A stretch of 64,000 nucleotides of DNA, from assembly GCA_025024175.1 (NCBI GenBank), contig QCXZ01000064.1, forward strand, positions 20,270,286-20,334,285, written 5' to 3'. Of this stretch, positions 12,537-23,759 are shown in pieces. The notes beneath the pieces are model-generated. The model made no database searches and had not been told where the DNA came from. It saw nothing but the letters and a program-made list of their open reading frames with translations. How positions within the stretch are numbered: position 1 is the first letter of the stretch; every line of letters starts with the position of its first letter. Position numbers and translations under genes: made by a program. The stretch comes from Rhyzopertha dominica. Taxonomy: Eukaryota; Arthropoda; Insecta; Coleoptera; Bostrichidae.

Positions 12537-12551
12537 GGTACCATTCTAGGG
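12537..12551 (-). repeat. piggyBac right terminal inverted repeat
   Basis: GGTACCATTCTAGGG is immediately followed by TTAA (12552-12555). Confidence 0.95.
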
Positions 12552-12555
12552 TTAA

Positions 12556-14398
12556 AGCTCAAATGACCGGAAAAGATAGAAAAATACAAAATCTGAAAAC
12601 GATTTTCTAAATGTAACGCTATATTATCTAAGTAACTTATATAGGTATCTAATTTTTAAGTCCTTCGTAATAAAGATATAAACAGTTTGTGTTAGCTCAC
12701 AAAAGCAGTGAGCAAAACGTCAGTGAAGAAGAAATCGTCACAACCACGGCCAACTTATCTGAATCATCTACCAGTACGACTCCTACCGTGAAAGCCTCAA
12801 TCACCTAAATTACCAAACAGCGACTGCTATGTGCGATAACACTTATGAGTTTGGTGCAAGATGATGTAGTACGTAAGATAACTGAATTGTCTTTTTTTAA
12901 AGATGACCATGATATAAAGATAAGTGTGGGAAAAAAATACGGAATGAATTTAAACGTATTTGGGTAATGACACCATGTGCATATATTTAAGACAAACGTA
13001 ATATGTGATAAGCCTTGTCTTTATTTAGATATAAGGTGTTGATTTTTTTGTAACAAACGAGCTCTGACGGTAACAGCGAAATTAACAGGTGACGCCAATA
13101 GTGCCCAAAAACGGATACCTAAAGAAAACATGATGGTTAGTGTTTATCGTCCTATATGTAGTTATTTATTGTATTGTAAATGTCGTTGTGATTTTTTATT
13201 GTAATGTGTAACCATTTGTATAATTTCAGAAAAGCTGAGGTTTGTTATATTCTGTAATCAATACCATGTTTTCGATGTTGATTTGCATGCTTTTAGCCTT
13301 GAAAAACTGGACAAAAATAAAGAACTCCATAAAACTGGTCGCCAGCCAATAAGTCAGTTTTATTAGTCCTCCATCCCAATAATATAATAAATAAAGAAAA
13401 CATGTTGATGTTATTATTTCATATGTTTTCAAGACAATATGCATTTTTTGTATAGATTAGCGAATATGCTAGATGTAGGTCTACCCAGCGTTATGCAAAT
13501 AACTTGTTACTATGTTCTCAAACCTTTACTAAACTGCATCTTCGTTTAAAGAAACTGCTAAATCAAAGACTGCTATTGCACAACGTAGAAACGTGAAAAA
13601 CAGGTTCTTTAAATTATTGTAACAAAAAATTGCGTTACAGGTACCAAGTTAATAGAAGCACCCCCTATAATTAAAAAGCCCCAGCAATAATTTTATATCG
13701 TATGAACGCACCTCATTTGTGTCGATTGTCAAACGAGGTTCGATTGCAACAATACTGAAGTTGCGGTTATCCGTAGGATACTCCGTGATCTAAATATTTA
13801 CGTAGAATTAACAGTGAGCATATTAAACTTGAGTAGCAGCAAAAGTATGTTATATTTATCAGTACAATAAACGGCGAATACGTTAAACGGAACAACGTCA
13901 AATGTGCATCAAATTATAGGAACTTATTTACACGATAGGCGCTACCTTCGCGTTAAGAAAAGAATAACTTGGCTTGCTCGATCTTATGCATGCCCGTTAT
14001 TTGAATAAAATTTGCAATATTGGTGTATATATTTAAATAAATAAATCAAATGAACATAAGCCAGTAAAACAAAATTGACCTCTAGTATACCTACCCACAC
14101 TTCGCTCTAGGTATATTGACAGATCAATCAAGCTTTTCGAAGTAAACGCATTATTATCAAATTTATTATTAGATGTTCGTATTTCTATGTCAACCAGTAT
14201 ATAAACGCACTACAGAATACCTAGAATAGGAGTGTGCACACATTATTAATTTCTTATAATACATATGTAGTTAAAGAAGAGGAGAAATATGGCAAGAACA
14301 CATTGCAATATATCCAATTTCAAATATCCAGACATTACACCCACATATGTCTCACATCAGAGTGGTGATGTCTACATTACTTTCAGTGGTTAGCCCTT
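12556..14398. other. Gene-free AT-rich DNA
   Basis: No gene or element recognised; all open frames are short and motif-free. Confidence 0.55.
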
Positions 14399-14506
14399 CA
14401 GTAAACAATTCAGTTCCAAGTTTCATGGCACTAAATCTCCAGCGATCTGGTAAACACGCCCGTAAATTTTCTGTGCTCATCTGAAGAGGATAGTGTCGGG
14501 CAGTTT
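14399..14506 (+). repeat. Interspersed repeat, first copy
   Basis: This is a diverged direct repeat of 16319-16426. The best-conserved core is CTAAATC followed by a GATCT.GTAAACACGCC block and then GTAAATTT. The two copies lie 1920 bp apart. They may be dispersed repeat (SINE- or MITE-like) copies or the ends of one old element. Confidence 0.5.
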
Positions 14507-14974
14507 TATAAAATTAAACTTGATCTATTGAAGTATCTTACAGAAGACTTCGTATTATTGCACTTGAGACAAATTGCTCTAGCTGAAAGCTGATTGATTG
14601 ATGCTAGCCATTTCATTCGGGCAAATCAATCTGAAAGTGTAATGCTTTAGGGTTTTATGGAGTGCGAAACCACTTGTCAAGTGGATCAAGATTGAAATAC
14701 AAATAGAGCTAAATAAGCCAGACACGCAAAATTGTAAGACAGACTGCAGAACGTTACATACTTCAAATTATTATATTACCTGGAAAATGACTCTGTAGTG
14801 AAATAAAAGCACGTATCGAAGCATATCTCTATTTATAAAACCAAGCCACAACTGTCTAGACCTAAACATCAGTGGCTTGAGTATGAAGAATGGCATTCCT
14901 CCTCCACTTTTCGTTAATTGGATTTTCTTTCCAGCACGCCCATCTTCTCTTCTCTTCTCCTGGAATGGAAACAT

Positions 14975-15075
14975 CTGCGTCCGATTGGATACTGCGACTA
15001 GTTTGGTCCTTATTTGTACTGCTCAGACAGGAATATCAAATGAACTGACCTTAACAGACTGCCGTCTTAACCACG
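14975..15075 (+). repeat. MITE-like repeat, copy B
   Basis: It shares with 6005-6130 the ACTAGTTTGGTCCTT block, CAGACAGGAATA, an AAATGAACTGACC segment and a TGCCGTCTTAA tail. It lacks the clear left start of copy A. Confidence 0.55.
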
Positions 15076-15280
15076 GTGTGTGGTAATGTAATGTGTGGTG
15101 CTGCGTCTGGAATAGCCCCAGCGGTATATCAACAAATTGCAGAACATCAGTAATTACCCCCATATAGGTGATTTCTTTCAAAACATATAATGCCCTGTAC
15201 CATGTTGCGAGGGGAATTGTGACGCTCTAAGCAAACCCTACGTTTCGCCGTTCCACTCAGAATAGTCTGACACGTGTAAT

Positions 15281-15467
15281 GTGCGCGCCAGGAAAGAAGG
15301 CAGACGTGGTGGGGACGACAATTGTCGCCAGACAGTTAAATTATTGGTGTGCCCGCCATTATTCCTGGTCACAGTTGAAGGCTAGTGCGACGAATAAATT
15401 TATTAACTCGGTTCAAATTGTGGACGATGCTACATTCCTAAGGTCCGACTTCTTTCCTGGCGCGCAC
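15281..15467. mobile_element. Short TIR element (187 bp, MITE)
   Basis: The ends are a perfect 19-bp inverted repeat, GTGCGCGCCAGGAAAGAAG at 15281-15299 and its complement at 15449-15467. The G+C-rich repeat stands out from the AT-rich surroundings. The similarity continues weakly outward (TGTA..) and inward. I see no convincing target duplication and no transposase. It is probably a non-autonomous DNA transposon; the 81-codon frame across it is an artefact of the repeats. Confidence 0.75.
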
Positions 15468-15700
15468 TATACATTCATCATGGAACCCTATAAGCTAAAT
15501 CTGGACCAGTTTGATCTAGCCTGACAACATTCCAAGAGATGTGCTTTGTGCAGCTGTGTTAGTGATAGCTCTCAAAACGGTCGATATGCTTGAAAGCCGA
15601 TGACAAGAACTCTTCGATTAACGTTTGTGGAGAAACCACACGTTGTTTTGCTGCAAAAAAGGCATCCTTAACTTGTGCCAAATTCTCATTCCCTTATTAG

Positions 15701-16190
15701 GCCGTCAGATAGTAACAGTTCTTGGTGCCCCATTTTCGAGAAGTGTTGAATAGATAGAATAAAATATAGGTAAATTTATGAGTTGCTTGTAGGAAAAACA
15801 TAAGGAAAATTCGATTTTTTTAACGCAAGTCCTGTTCTCTAATTGAATAATTAATTGAGCCTGGCTTCGAAAAATCAGAGGCTTGAGTGTTGCTGATGGC
15901 TAAAGGATTGAAATAAGGATTTAATCTTGCAAGAAAAATTCTAGATTTTGACCAATTTTTCTACACAAGCTTATCGAAAGTATGAAGACGTACATTGTCG
16001 CTAATCCGAAATACCGTTTGGCTTATGTGGCAGGAATGAATAAATACATTTTTACTTGTGTTAAAGAAAATTCAATTTTCCATATATTGTCCTCATAAAT
16101 TTTACTAGAGTAGCCACCAATGTACTCTTCAACTGTCTTCGAGGCTTGTATGCGAAAATGGGGCACCTAAATCTGTCATCATCTGACGGT
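15701..16190. repeat. Inverted repeat pair, arms ~38 bp
   Basis: The left arm (15701-15739) and the right arm (16153-16190) are imperfect reverse complements. Both contain CCGTCAGAT and GGTGCCCCATTTTCG in the same relative order. About 410 bp separate them, with no transposase visible. This could be a decayed foldback or TIR element. Confidence 0.6.
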
Positions 16191-16318
16191 CTATATGGCG
16201 GAAACCACCTTTAAATCTCAAAAGCATTAAAAGGGCGTCCTAGATAAACGTTTTTTTTCCTTTGAGGACAGGGTGAAATATAAAGGTGAAAATCACAGAG
16301 AAACGACAGAGGATACTG

Positions 16319-16426
16319 CAGTTAACTGCACCATTCCCGCAACGGTAGTACTAAATCCATACTGATCTAGTAAACACGCCGTAAATTTCAGCTGCACGCG
16401 CCTGAAAAGAATGTCTTCACCCAGTT
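16319..16426 (+). repeat. Interspersed repeat, second copy
   Basis: Direct, diverged copy of 14399-14506, sharing the ACTAAATC, GATCT.GTAAACACGCC and GTAAATTT core in the same order. Confidence 0.5.
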
Positions 16427-17325
16427 ACAGCACATAGGCGTGCGTACGCGGCACACTACAACACCGCCCCCTAGCGCAAGAAACAAAAGCGGGTAGCCCA
16501 TAAATAATATTGATTATGCTCGTAACTTTCGGGCCAGCGTTCAGCAGTTGCCGCCGGACCGAAAGGCAAACTGATCTGGAATGTAAACAGCGGCTTTCCA
16601 ATGCAAACGATATCTCTAAAGGCATTTTTATATGACTTTTCGTTGGAAAAAAATCCATGATCGTATTCAGCGATTCATATTTGTAACTTCAGCTTGGTCC
16701 AAATTAATCTTGTATTTACCTCATAGGTGATGATTTTATCAGAAAGCGCAAAAATGTTTTCTGATGGAAACACTCAAAACTTTAAAATAAACGAACTCTT
16801 TTGAATGTTCTAAATGCGATCACCAAGAGAATGAAAGTTGCTTTTAAATTAATGATGAGGTGCCTCGTGGTCCCAGCAACTATTTAAAAGTTTTGAATTG
16901 ATACTGCTTACTTGCGCCATGGTTGGTACCTAGTGATTTTGACTGGCTTTTGAGAAAGACATCATAAGTAAAGGAAAATAACTGTTCAGCTATATATTGC
17001 CCGCCTTTGATCCTAACCTTTCTTATATGAATCGTTGTAGTGCTNTATATATTCCTACCCTGGCAAAGCTAAATCGCGCGATCATTCTCAATCCAAGGAG
17101 AACGGGCAACCTAAGGAAATGCATATTAGCTCTAAATTGGCTAAATTAAAAAAGGCGGTTTAACCGCATGTAATTTTTTCCTGGAATACTCCAATTAGGC
17201 AAATATAGATATCTATAAAAGCTTTAGCTTTCGGTCAGCAGTACACTACATTTAAGTTTTAGATAAGCATATGCTCACGCTATCAATACATAAAACACCT
17301 TAAGAGATCTTTTTCTTATATTGCA
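16427..17325. other. Nothing recognisable
   Basis: AT-rich DNA without a supportable gene or repeat. Confidence 0.5.
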
Positions 17326-17330
17326 CTAAG

Positions 17331-17485
17331 GGCCGGTTGCACATTCGCGGATCAATTTAATCACGATGTTAACCTCGGATCAAACCTTGGCAACACCACT
17401 AAAAACGCTTAAAATTCGTGGTTACCATGATTTGATCCGAGGTTAGCACCACGATCAAATTGACCCGTGTTTGTGCAACCGGCTC
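17331..17485. mobile_element. Long-TIR MITE, 155 bp, GCCGGTTGCAC ends
   Basis: The two halves are imperfect reverse complements over most of their length. Both ends carry GCCGGTTGCAC, and deeper in both contain TAACCTCGGATCAAA. A 5-bp direct repeat CTAAG lies at 17326-17330 and 17486-17490 and may be the target duplication. It is too short to code for anything. Ends of this type are common on insect MITEs; I cannot assign the superfamily. Confidence 0.8.
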
Positions 17486-17490
17486 CTAAG

Positions 17491-18136
17491 AGTAATACAT
17501 TTTGTATTACTTAATGGAATTGATGAATTCTTAAGAAAATAAAAAAAAAGAGAAAAGCTCTCCTTCTTAACATAAGTTTGTAGTTTTGCAGTTCTTGATG
17601 CACAAGCTTTGCTGAAGGCATTTTATGAATTCGTGTTGATCAATAAGAATAAATACGCCAACATCATATCCTAGTACTTTATACTATGGCCGTAAAACAA
17701 TCTTACAATACGTTGTTACGTTTGGCAAGCTATTTCGTGTTAAGTGTCATACTCTCAGATCTATTATTGGTATCTAAAATGTACAAATGACCAAAAAGCA
17801 TTTCTTTTGTATACAACATATTTAAATTTGATCAAAACTGACACTTTGTTGGTTGATATACAAAGTGATTATAGGGTTCCCCAGTTCCTCAAATTAGCGG
17901 TTCTGTATAGGCCATATCGAAATTTGAAAATTAAGTGGTTAAGTTATGATTAAAAGTCAGATTGTGTCATCAACACAACGTGTACATCAAGATGCGGCAG
18001 AAATTTTGTTCCCACACTTTTTGATCACTACAGGGATATATAAAAAATAGTAGCGATAGTTAATTTCGTTTCCGTGGGAGTAAATCGACTGCCCAGACTA
18101 TGTGGATATTTTGGTTCGCTATGTGGTCGCCCATGC
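17491..18136. other. Nothing recognisable
   Basis: AT-rich; the 69-codon frame at 17744-17953 has no recognisable motif. Confidence 0.5.
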
Positions 18137-18390
18137 GATCTCACTAAAGCCTTTGATTGCGTCTCCTACGAAATGTTTAGAAAAAATGGAACTGTATAGT
18201 TTTCGGAGCACTGTCGGTTCTTTCTCTTTTCAGTCCATANCTTGGATTCCGGTAGGATGATGTGAAGTTGAATGCTTCGCCTTCTTACAGGCGTTTATCG
18301 TATGGTGCGCCTCAGGGCGATATATTAGGTTCGCCTTTGTTTATCATTTATATTAATGGTAGCGATGTACTAGAATTATTGTAATGGTTA
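18137..18390 (+). pseudogene. Jockey/CR1-like LINE reverse transcriptase fragment
   Basis: Two conserved reverse transcriptase blocks are readable. DLTKAFDCVSYEMFRK is at 18137-18184; the first Asp is the block A catalytic position and is preceded by a disrupted sequence. SYGAPQGDILGSPLFIIYIN lies near 18298-18357 and corresponds to the usual PQGSILGPLLF block. The spacing of about 55 residues is normal, but they lie in different frames, separated by stops, and the downstream Y/FADD block is missing. It is a short dead scrap of a non-LTR retrotransposon. A similar element, in the opposite orientation, lies at 62.0-62.6 kb. Confidence 0.75.
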
Positions 18391-18573
18391 TTTCTTATAC
18401 TTTCTACTGCCATGGTTGGCTGAGGCGGCCCGACTTACGAAAAAGAAATAATTTACGTGCAGAATTTAAAATCTCGTGTCCTGGCGCATGTTGGGTTCTG
18501 AGATCTTTGACGGAACTTGTTTGTAGCTTTGTGCTTCAGCACTCCACATGCAAGTATACAGTAGTGGGCGTGT

Positions 18574-18611
<38 letters not shown>
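18574..18611 (+). repeat. (GTA)12 microsatellite
   Basis: Twelve uninterrupted GTA units. The polyserine/polythreonine reading frames across it are a by-product of the repeat. Confidence 0.95.
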
Positions 18612-20453
18612 CAAAGAAGTAGCACATTTAGAAAAAGATGCTGTAAGCAACGTTCATGCCTATTATGATTTACTTAATTTGGGAGGAATATGGAAAGGGT
18701 CATCTTACCGTTTAATATGTATGTAGACATATATTACAATAATATACCATGAACGTCAACTTCTTAATATGGTTATCGGTAGTACTTTAATTTATTGGCA
18801 CATTCCAGACTCGCCCGTTTTGATTATTACAGTAGTCATTTATTCTTATGCAGCTTCCGGTTTTAGCGTAGAAGACAACATACTTATTTTAATTTTGTCT
18901 GTGGACTAAATCAAACTGTCATTATCGTAAATATGGAAACAATGCCGCCTTCATTTCATTCACCAACTGGAATCGGTTATTTATATATATTTGATGGGAT
19001 AGCTGCCTTTCGTTGGATGTGGCATAAGATAGCAGGGGAGCACGCCTATGCTATACGGAGTTACGTTGCGAGGTGTTATGCGAGAGGACTTTGCGTGATT
19101 TATGCTTAATAATGCGGGGTGTATTACACGTGGAAAAAGCGCCGGTCGCGGCTTACCCAGGTCGTTTGTAACCCAACTGAAGAAGTTCTGTTCGCGCAGG
19201 GTGGGCGTCGAAATGAGAAAGGGGAATTAGGGTTTCAGCCGTGCGTCACTCTTGATTGAAACTGCTGTTTTATTTCTTGAGGTGTTCAGGGGCCTTTTTA
19301 ATACCGCCGACTACACTTGAGTGCGGTGTTTTGGCGAATGTTAGCTAGGAACTTAAGTAAAAACTTGCGGAACATTATTTTTGCAAGGTAACTATGCACA
19401 GAAAATGTTTTCTACAATTTCCTAGAATATTCCGTATTTAAGTTTCGAAGCGCCACAAAAAGTATACCTACTGACCAAAAATCAAAACACTGCAGCCAAA
19501 ATGATACCTCACCCTAATTTGTATATAAAATAATGTACATTTTTAACGTAAGAATATAACTTCGCGATAAATAAAAACTATAAGGTCCACTTAAGTATGA
19601 TCTATTAGATTTTCAATTCGTAACTCTGCTCAAATCTCTGTTATCTACTAAATTTGATTTTGTTATAGAACTCTAGATTACCACACTAGGTACCCTCCTG
19701 CAACGGCTCGTTCTTTTGACAGAGGAACCGCTACTGCCCCGTACGGAAAACAAGGAAGGAGGTGCGGATACATATCATCAAGAGCGCCTTGTACTTGACG
19801 TGTCGCTCCGTACAGCCCGCCTGTTATGAACAGTGGGCGCTGATTTACAGTACCTTTCAATTATGGTAGCTGTAAGGGAGCCAACGCGTGATTGGTGCAT
19901 TTAACAAAGCAGCTGGATGTTGGTAGGGGCCGGCATAGAAAGTTACCTGAAACAAAAGAGGAATGAGAGCTGGTGTGCAATTGGAAGTGAACCAGTATTT
20001 TAAATTCTAAGCGTGGGAAAGTTGAATTTTAAATTCTTTACAAAAAGAAGCAAGATTGCTCCTATTCGTTTTCGAAGTATTCAACACTTCCGTTTCTTCG
20101 TAATTATTTCAACTTGCTATTTGCAGGTGCAAACTAGAGCCCTCTTGGTTTTGGTTTTCTTGGTTCAAGTGAGCTGGTGATGAGAAAAAAATGAATGAGT
20201 TTCATCTAAGTGTTGCTGATCGCGAGTGTAACTCCACAGCTTTAACTAAGGCTTGGCTTTCGGCGGACATTATTACTAGCATCCAAAGCTTTCAACATAT
20301 ACCGCATTGACATATAACAGAAATTTTGAGGCATTTGCTTGGCATAGTGGTGATCTCTGCTAGCAGTCAACGGGTACAGGACTGTTATGAATTTGGACTT
20401 ATGTAATCCATTGAACCTCTTCTCTTTTGGACATTGTGGGGTGTAAAACTGTA
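18612..20453. other. Gene-free DNA
   Basis: No gene found. The segment at 19000-19330 is somewhat less AT-rich than its surroundings but has no long frame. At 20340-20350 TGGCATAGTGG resembles a tRNA A box, but no matching B box or cloverleaf follows. Confidence 0.45.
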
Positions 20454-20455
20454 TA

Positions 20456-21265
20456 TACAGGGTTAATCGAAAGTATGAAATAACCGCTTCATATCTGTAA
20501 ATATGAACTTAATAACAAAACTGTTGTTAAAATTCGTGTTTTCGGATAGCTTTACATGTGCCAATATTGGTTTTTCTCAACTGGATAATAATTCTACAAA
20601 TGGTTAAGTATAAGCTCATCAGTTTTATTACTTTCAATAAGTTAGAAAGTTAATTTACTAACGGCGGTTTCATTTTAATTTGCAGGTCTAGTGAACCTGA
20701 ACGAATTAAAATAGTAATGATCGTAAGCTGTGAAGGTTGACAACGGTCACACCGAGATGTTTGTGATTTATTTGATTACTTTGATCCGAAAAAAATATAT
20801 TAGTGTTCAATACAGTGTTCTAGTTAGTTAAGAAGATTAAGGGTTCCGGACGTCCGATATCGGCTACAAATGAAGAAATAAAAACCAACTTTTTGATGAG
20901 TTAATTTGCTTTGTGGATAACTCATCTACGTCAACCATGCAACTTGATTTCGATAATAACATCAAACAATCCAAAACAACATTTTGTTTTCTGACGAAGC
21001 CACTTTTTGCCTAAATGGATTTGTATATAGGCACAAATAACGCTACCGGTTTAGTTAAAATCTTGACTGGATGATAGAATAGCATACACAATATTGCCAG
21101 AAACTATATATGCGTAAACTGGTATATTACTGGCCGACGCACTATAGGTCCATCCTTACTTAATAAATGAATATGTAACAGTTAAACCTAATGCGTGATA
21201 TTGTACCTGACCCAGTACATTTATTTCCCGATGAAGAATGCTGAGAAATGCATACCATTATCCCT
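20456..21265 (+). mobile_element. Mariner relic 1, 3'-truncated
   Basis: The left end TACAGGGTTAATCGAAAGTA (20456-20475), preceded by TA, matches the ends of the better-preserved copy at 58113-59741. A heavily mutated transposase follows from about 20690. Readable blocks are an N-terminal SEPERIKIVMIV helix-turn-helix region, a CFLTKPLFA segment that in another frame reads as the FSDEATF catalytic block, and a VHLFPDEE block near 21210-21240. No right TIR was found, and the block with the second catalytic Asp is missing. It is plainly dead, with many stops and frameshifts. Confidence 0.8.
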
Positions 21266-21294
21266 TGACTTTGTTAAAATTTTCTGTAGGAAGC

Positions 21295-21354
21295 TAACGT
21301 AAACGTATTTGTAATATAGGACCATTGTCCTATATTACAAATACATTTACGTTA
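21295..21354. repeat. Near-perfect hairpin, 28-bp arms, 4-bp loop
   Basis: The arms at 21295-21322 and 21327-21354 are reverse complements with a single mismatch around a CATT loop. The stem contains GTATTTGTAATATAGGAC. Such a palindrome could be a young inversion-duplication, a foldback element, or the template for a small structured RNA. Nothing in the flanks decides between these. Confidence 0.9.
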
Positions 21355-22280
21355 TATCATTATATTGCGTCTGGCATCTATAAGTTGATGGATAAGTTCA
21401 ATTCCTATATCTCATAAGATTATAAACTTCCTTGTTAGGGAATGTCGTAATGTTTTTCTTAACTAGTTATGTTTAATAAAAGAACGTTCGTAATTATAAA
21501 ACATCTTGTCTTGCCCAGTAACGTTATATGACCTAGGCAACATGATAACTCATGAGAGGTCTGCCACTTTATTCTTTTACTTTTATCAGAAGTCCTCAGA
21601 TGTTATATAGGAATAGGCCCAAATAAGATACTATTTACAGGAGTTTTTCTAAGGCTTTTGGTCAAATACTTCACGCGATTATAATACTGAATAAGCCTTA
21701 TGTCACTGGCTATTCCTAGCATCTACCTTTGCTGCTCGTCAACTCTCATATTGAATTGCTTTTTTATCATTTATTGCGGATAATGGTCCAAAGTACGTGT
21801 TGCTACGTTTCTCAGGGCTATAGGTCTTAGAGAGATTAATTTATCATAATTATTTTCGCTGATTTTTTACCTCTATACGAAGTCAACCTATTCTACGAAT
21901 TCCATTTTGATGGTATCTCTATGAAATTTCCTTTACTTCTCGATATTTTCAAATTCTGATAATTACACCAGTAATTGATTTTTGGATATTCTGTCTAAAA
22001 GCTGTCAAATCCGAGAATTTTAAGCAGGATAGGAAGTGATTAAATACACTGAATATATCTCTATTTAGTGACAATTATGTACCACCAAATGATTGTTTAT
22101 AACAATGATAGTAGCAAAGAAGTGTAATTCTGAATGTTGCACTTCTATGAGCAATAAAATCCGCCAACGCCGCAATATACTTCAATAAGGGCATCTGATA
22201 TACCCCCATATACCATGAGGACAGTAAAAGATCGACGAGAACGTAAGAAACGGACGCCGATTCTTAATTTGAGGGACAAA
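21355..22280. other. Nothing recognisable
   Basis: AT-rich DNA without coding or repeat signal that I could see. Confidence 0.5.
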
Positions 22281-22625
22281 GATTGTCATTACAAACGCCA
22301 GAGGCATCCGCAAGAAATAACAGAACCCGATCTGCAGACCGAACGTTTCCTTTGTATTGGCCGTCCGCAGCAAATCTCGTGACAGTTCGAGTGCAATATC
22401 TTTCTCGTCCCAGTCGGTTTAAACCGCACGAGCACCGGNTGTCATTCACTCAAGAGGCGACCCACCAAGGGTTGAACCCCTGCCACCGTCATCTGTTCCT
22501 GACATCGTCATATTGCACTCGGGCCCTGATCAGACTCATCAATAAATCCAGATTTGCGAGCCGAACTGTGGCGCAAAGCACTCCCACGGTGTTTTACATC
22601 TCATTAGTTAATGCGTGGTTCAAAT
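22281..22625. other. G+C-elevated stretch with a small inverted repeat
   Basis: The stretch is open in frames on both strands and is richer in G+C than its surroundings. A 12-bp perfect inverted repeat, CGAGTGCAATAT at 22388-22399 and its complement at 22510-22521, brackets part of it. The translated peptides show no recognisable domain. It could be a MITE, a host exon or an old repeat; I cannot tell. Confidence 0.35.
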
Positions 22626-23571
22626 ATTGAATCGCTGCAAGCAACAAAGCAAACATGCATAATGCACGATTGTTTAGCGTAAATATGAACAACGCGGTCA
22701 TCGGGAATAAAATCTGCTTATTTGATGATTTTGTACTGAAAACTGCGTTGATTGTCGGTCAACATGACAAATGAAGAATAAAAATGGCTTCTTAAAAATC
22801 GTTATTATTAAATTGATTTTCAACGCTCATAACATTCAGTAGAGTGTAAATTTGCATTAAGTACATTAGACGGGGAGTGAAGATGGGAATGAACAATCGG
22901 TGAATATAATCAGTAAAAATGCGAAAACGAATTCTAGAGGTTAGTAAATCAGCTACGTGTTTAACACTTATACAGCGACCTTCACAATGGTCTAGTTAGG
23001 CTGCCAAAGTTGCATTTGTAAATGTTTACTTACAGGTTCTTTCTACCTCAGCCTAAACTGAAATGTAGTTCAATGGCCTGAAAGCGTCTTCAGTTTTCCG
23101 CGATGAAGTAAAACTTTGTGGATTGATAAACCAATCAATAAGACTCTCGGTGTTGTAAGATAAGTGAAATAAAGGAAATTTAACAAGAATGCACTAAATA
23201 TCATTATTTAATTTTACACGTAAGAAACAATATAACATTAACCTATCAAAAATTACAGGGCGTGAAGAAATAAGCACTAATTAACTACCTACTTCTAATA
23301 TCACATTATTAATCAAAATGAATTTAGCAAAACAACAATAATGATATACCCCTATGGCAGTAACGTACTCAAACATTCCGGCACCGTTAGGGATATTAGG
23401 GAAATCAAAACGCATCTTTGCGGGGACACGTCATGGGCTTTGAGGAATTAAACTCTGTAGTTTAATGAGCAATTGAGCATGGTGGTATGGGGTCCCACTG
23501 GAATGTTAATACTCCTTTTTGTGCAGTTTTAAGGTGAACTAATACAAAAGGGTGTAATAAAATAATATCTG
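22626..23571. other. Nothing recognisable
   Basis: AT-rich; no gene or repeat seen. Confidence 0.5.
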
Positions 23572-23680
23572 CCCTGGTCAGTTCATTCGGATTCCAAGGC
23601 TATTAAATTTCGTTCTTCTTTGGACTCTTCGTGCAGGAGTACCGAATTATTTAACCATAACAGAATGCCGTCTATATCCC
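23572..23680 (+). repeat. MITE-like repeat, copy C
   Basis: It begins with TCTGCCCTGGTCAGTTCATTC and contains CGTTCTTCTTTG, GCAGGAGTACC and AGAATGCCGTCT, in the same order as copy A at 6005-6130. It is more diverged than copy A. Confidence 0.55.
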
Positions 23681-23759
23681 AGCGTATGGAATTTAATATA
23701 TCTTAAATTCAGGAAGAAAATAAACGTAAATTATAATTAAATTACAATCACAGCACCAT

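Larger units (their letters stand above)
10360..12551 (+). mobile_element. Complete piggyBac-family DNA transposon
   Basis: The 2192-bp element is bounded by TTAA on both sides (10356-10359 and 12552-12555), the target site that piggyBac elements duplicate. Its 15-bp terminal inverted repeats match at 14 of 15 positions (CCCTAGAACGGTACC on the left; CCCTAGAATGGTACC as the reverse complement of the right end). Subterminal repeats sharing a CGAC..CCAC core lie just inside both ends. A single intronless transposase gene and a downstream AATAAA fill the interior. Every part needed for an autonomous element is visibly present and unbroken, so it looks recently inserted. Current mobility is inference. 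Confidence 0.96.

Noticed and set aside
15279..15524. 81-codon frame across the 15.3 kb MITE
   Set aside because: It consists mostly of the MITE, including both inverted ends, and is not a gene.
18384..18668. Frames with polyserine or polythreonine
   Set aside because: They are readings of the (GTA)12 microsatellite.
20338..20400. TGGCATAGTGG resembling a tRNA A box, possible SINE head
   Set aside because: No B box or repeat partner was found in the window.
22450..22490. Minus-strand GGTTCAACCC resembling a tRNA B box
   Set aside because: No cloverleaf can be drawn around it by eye.
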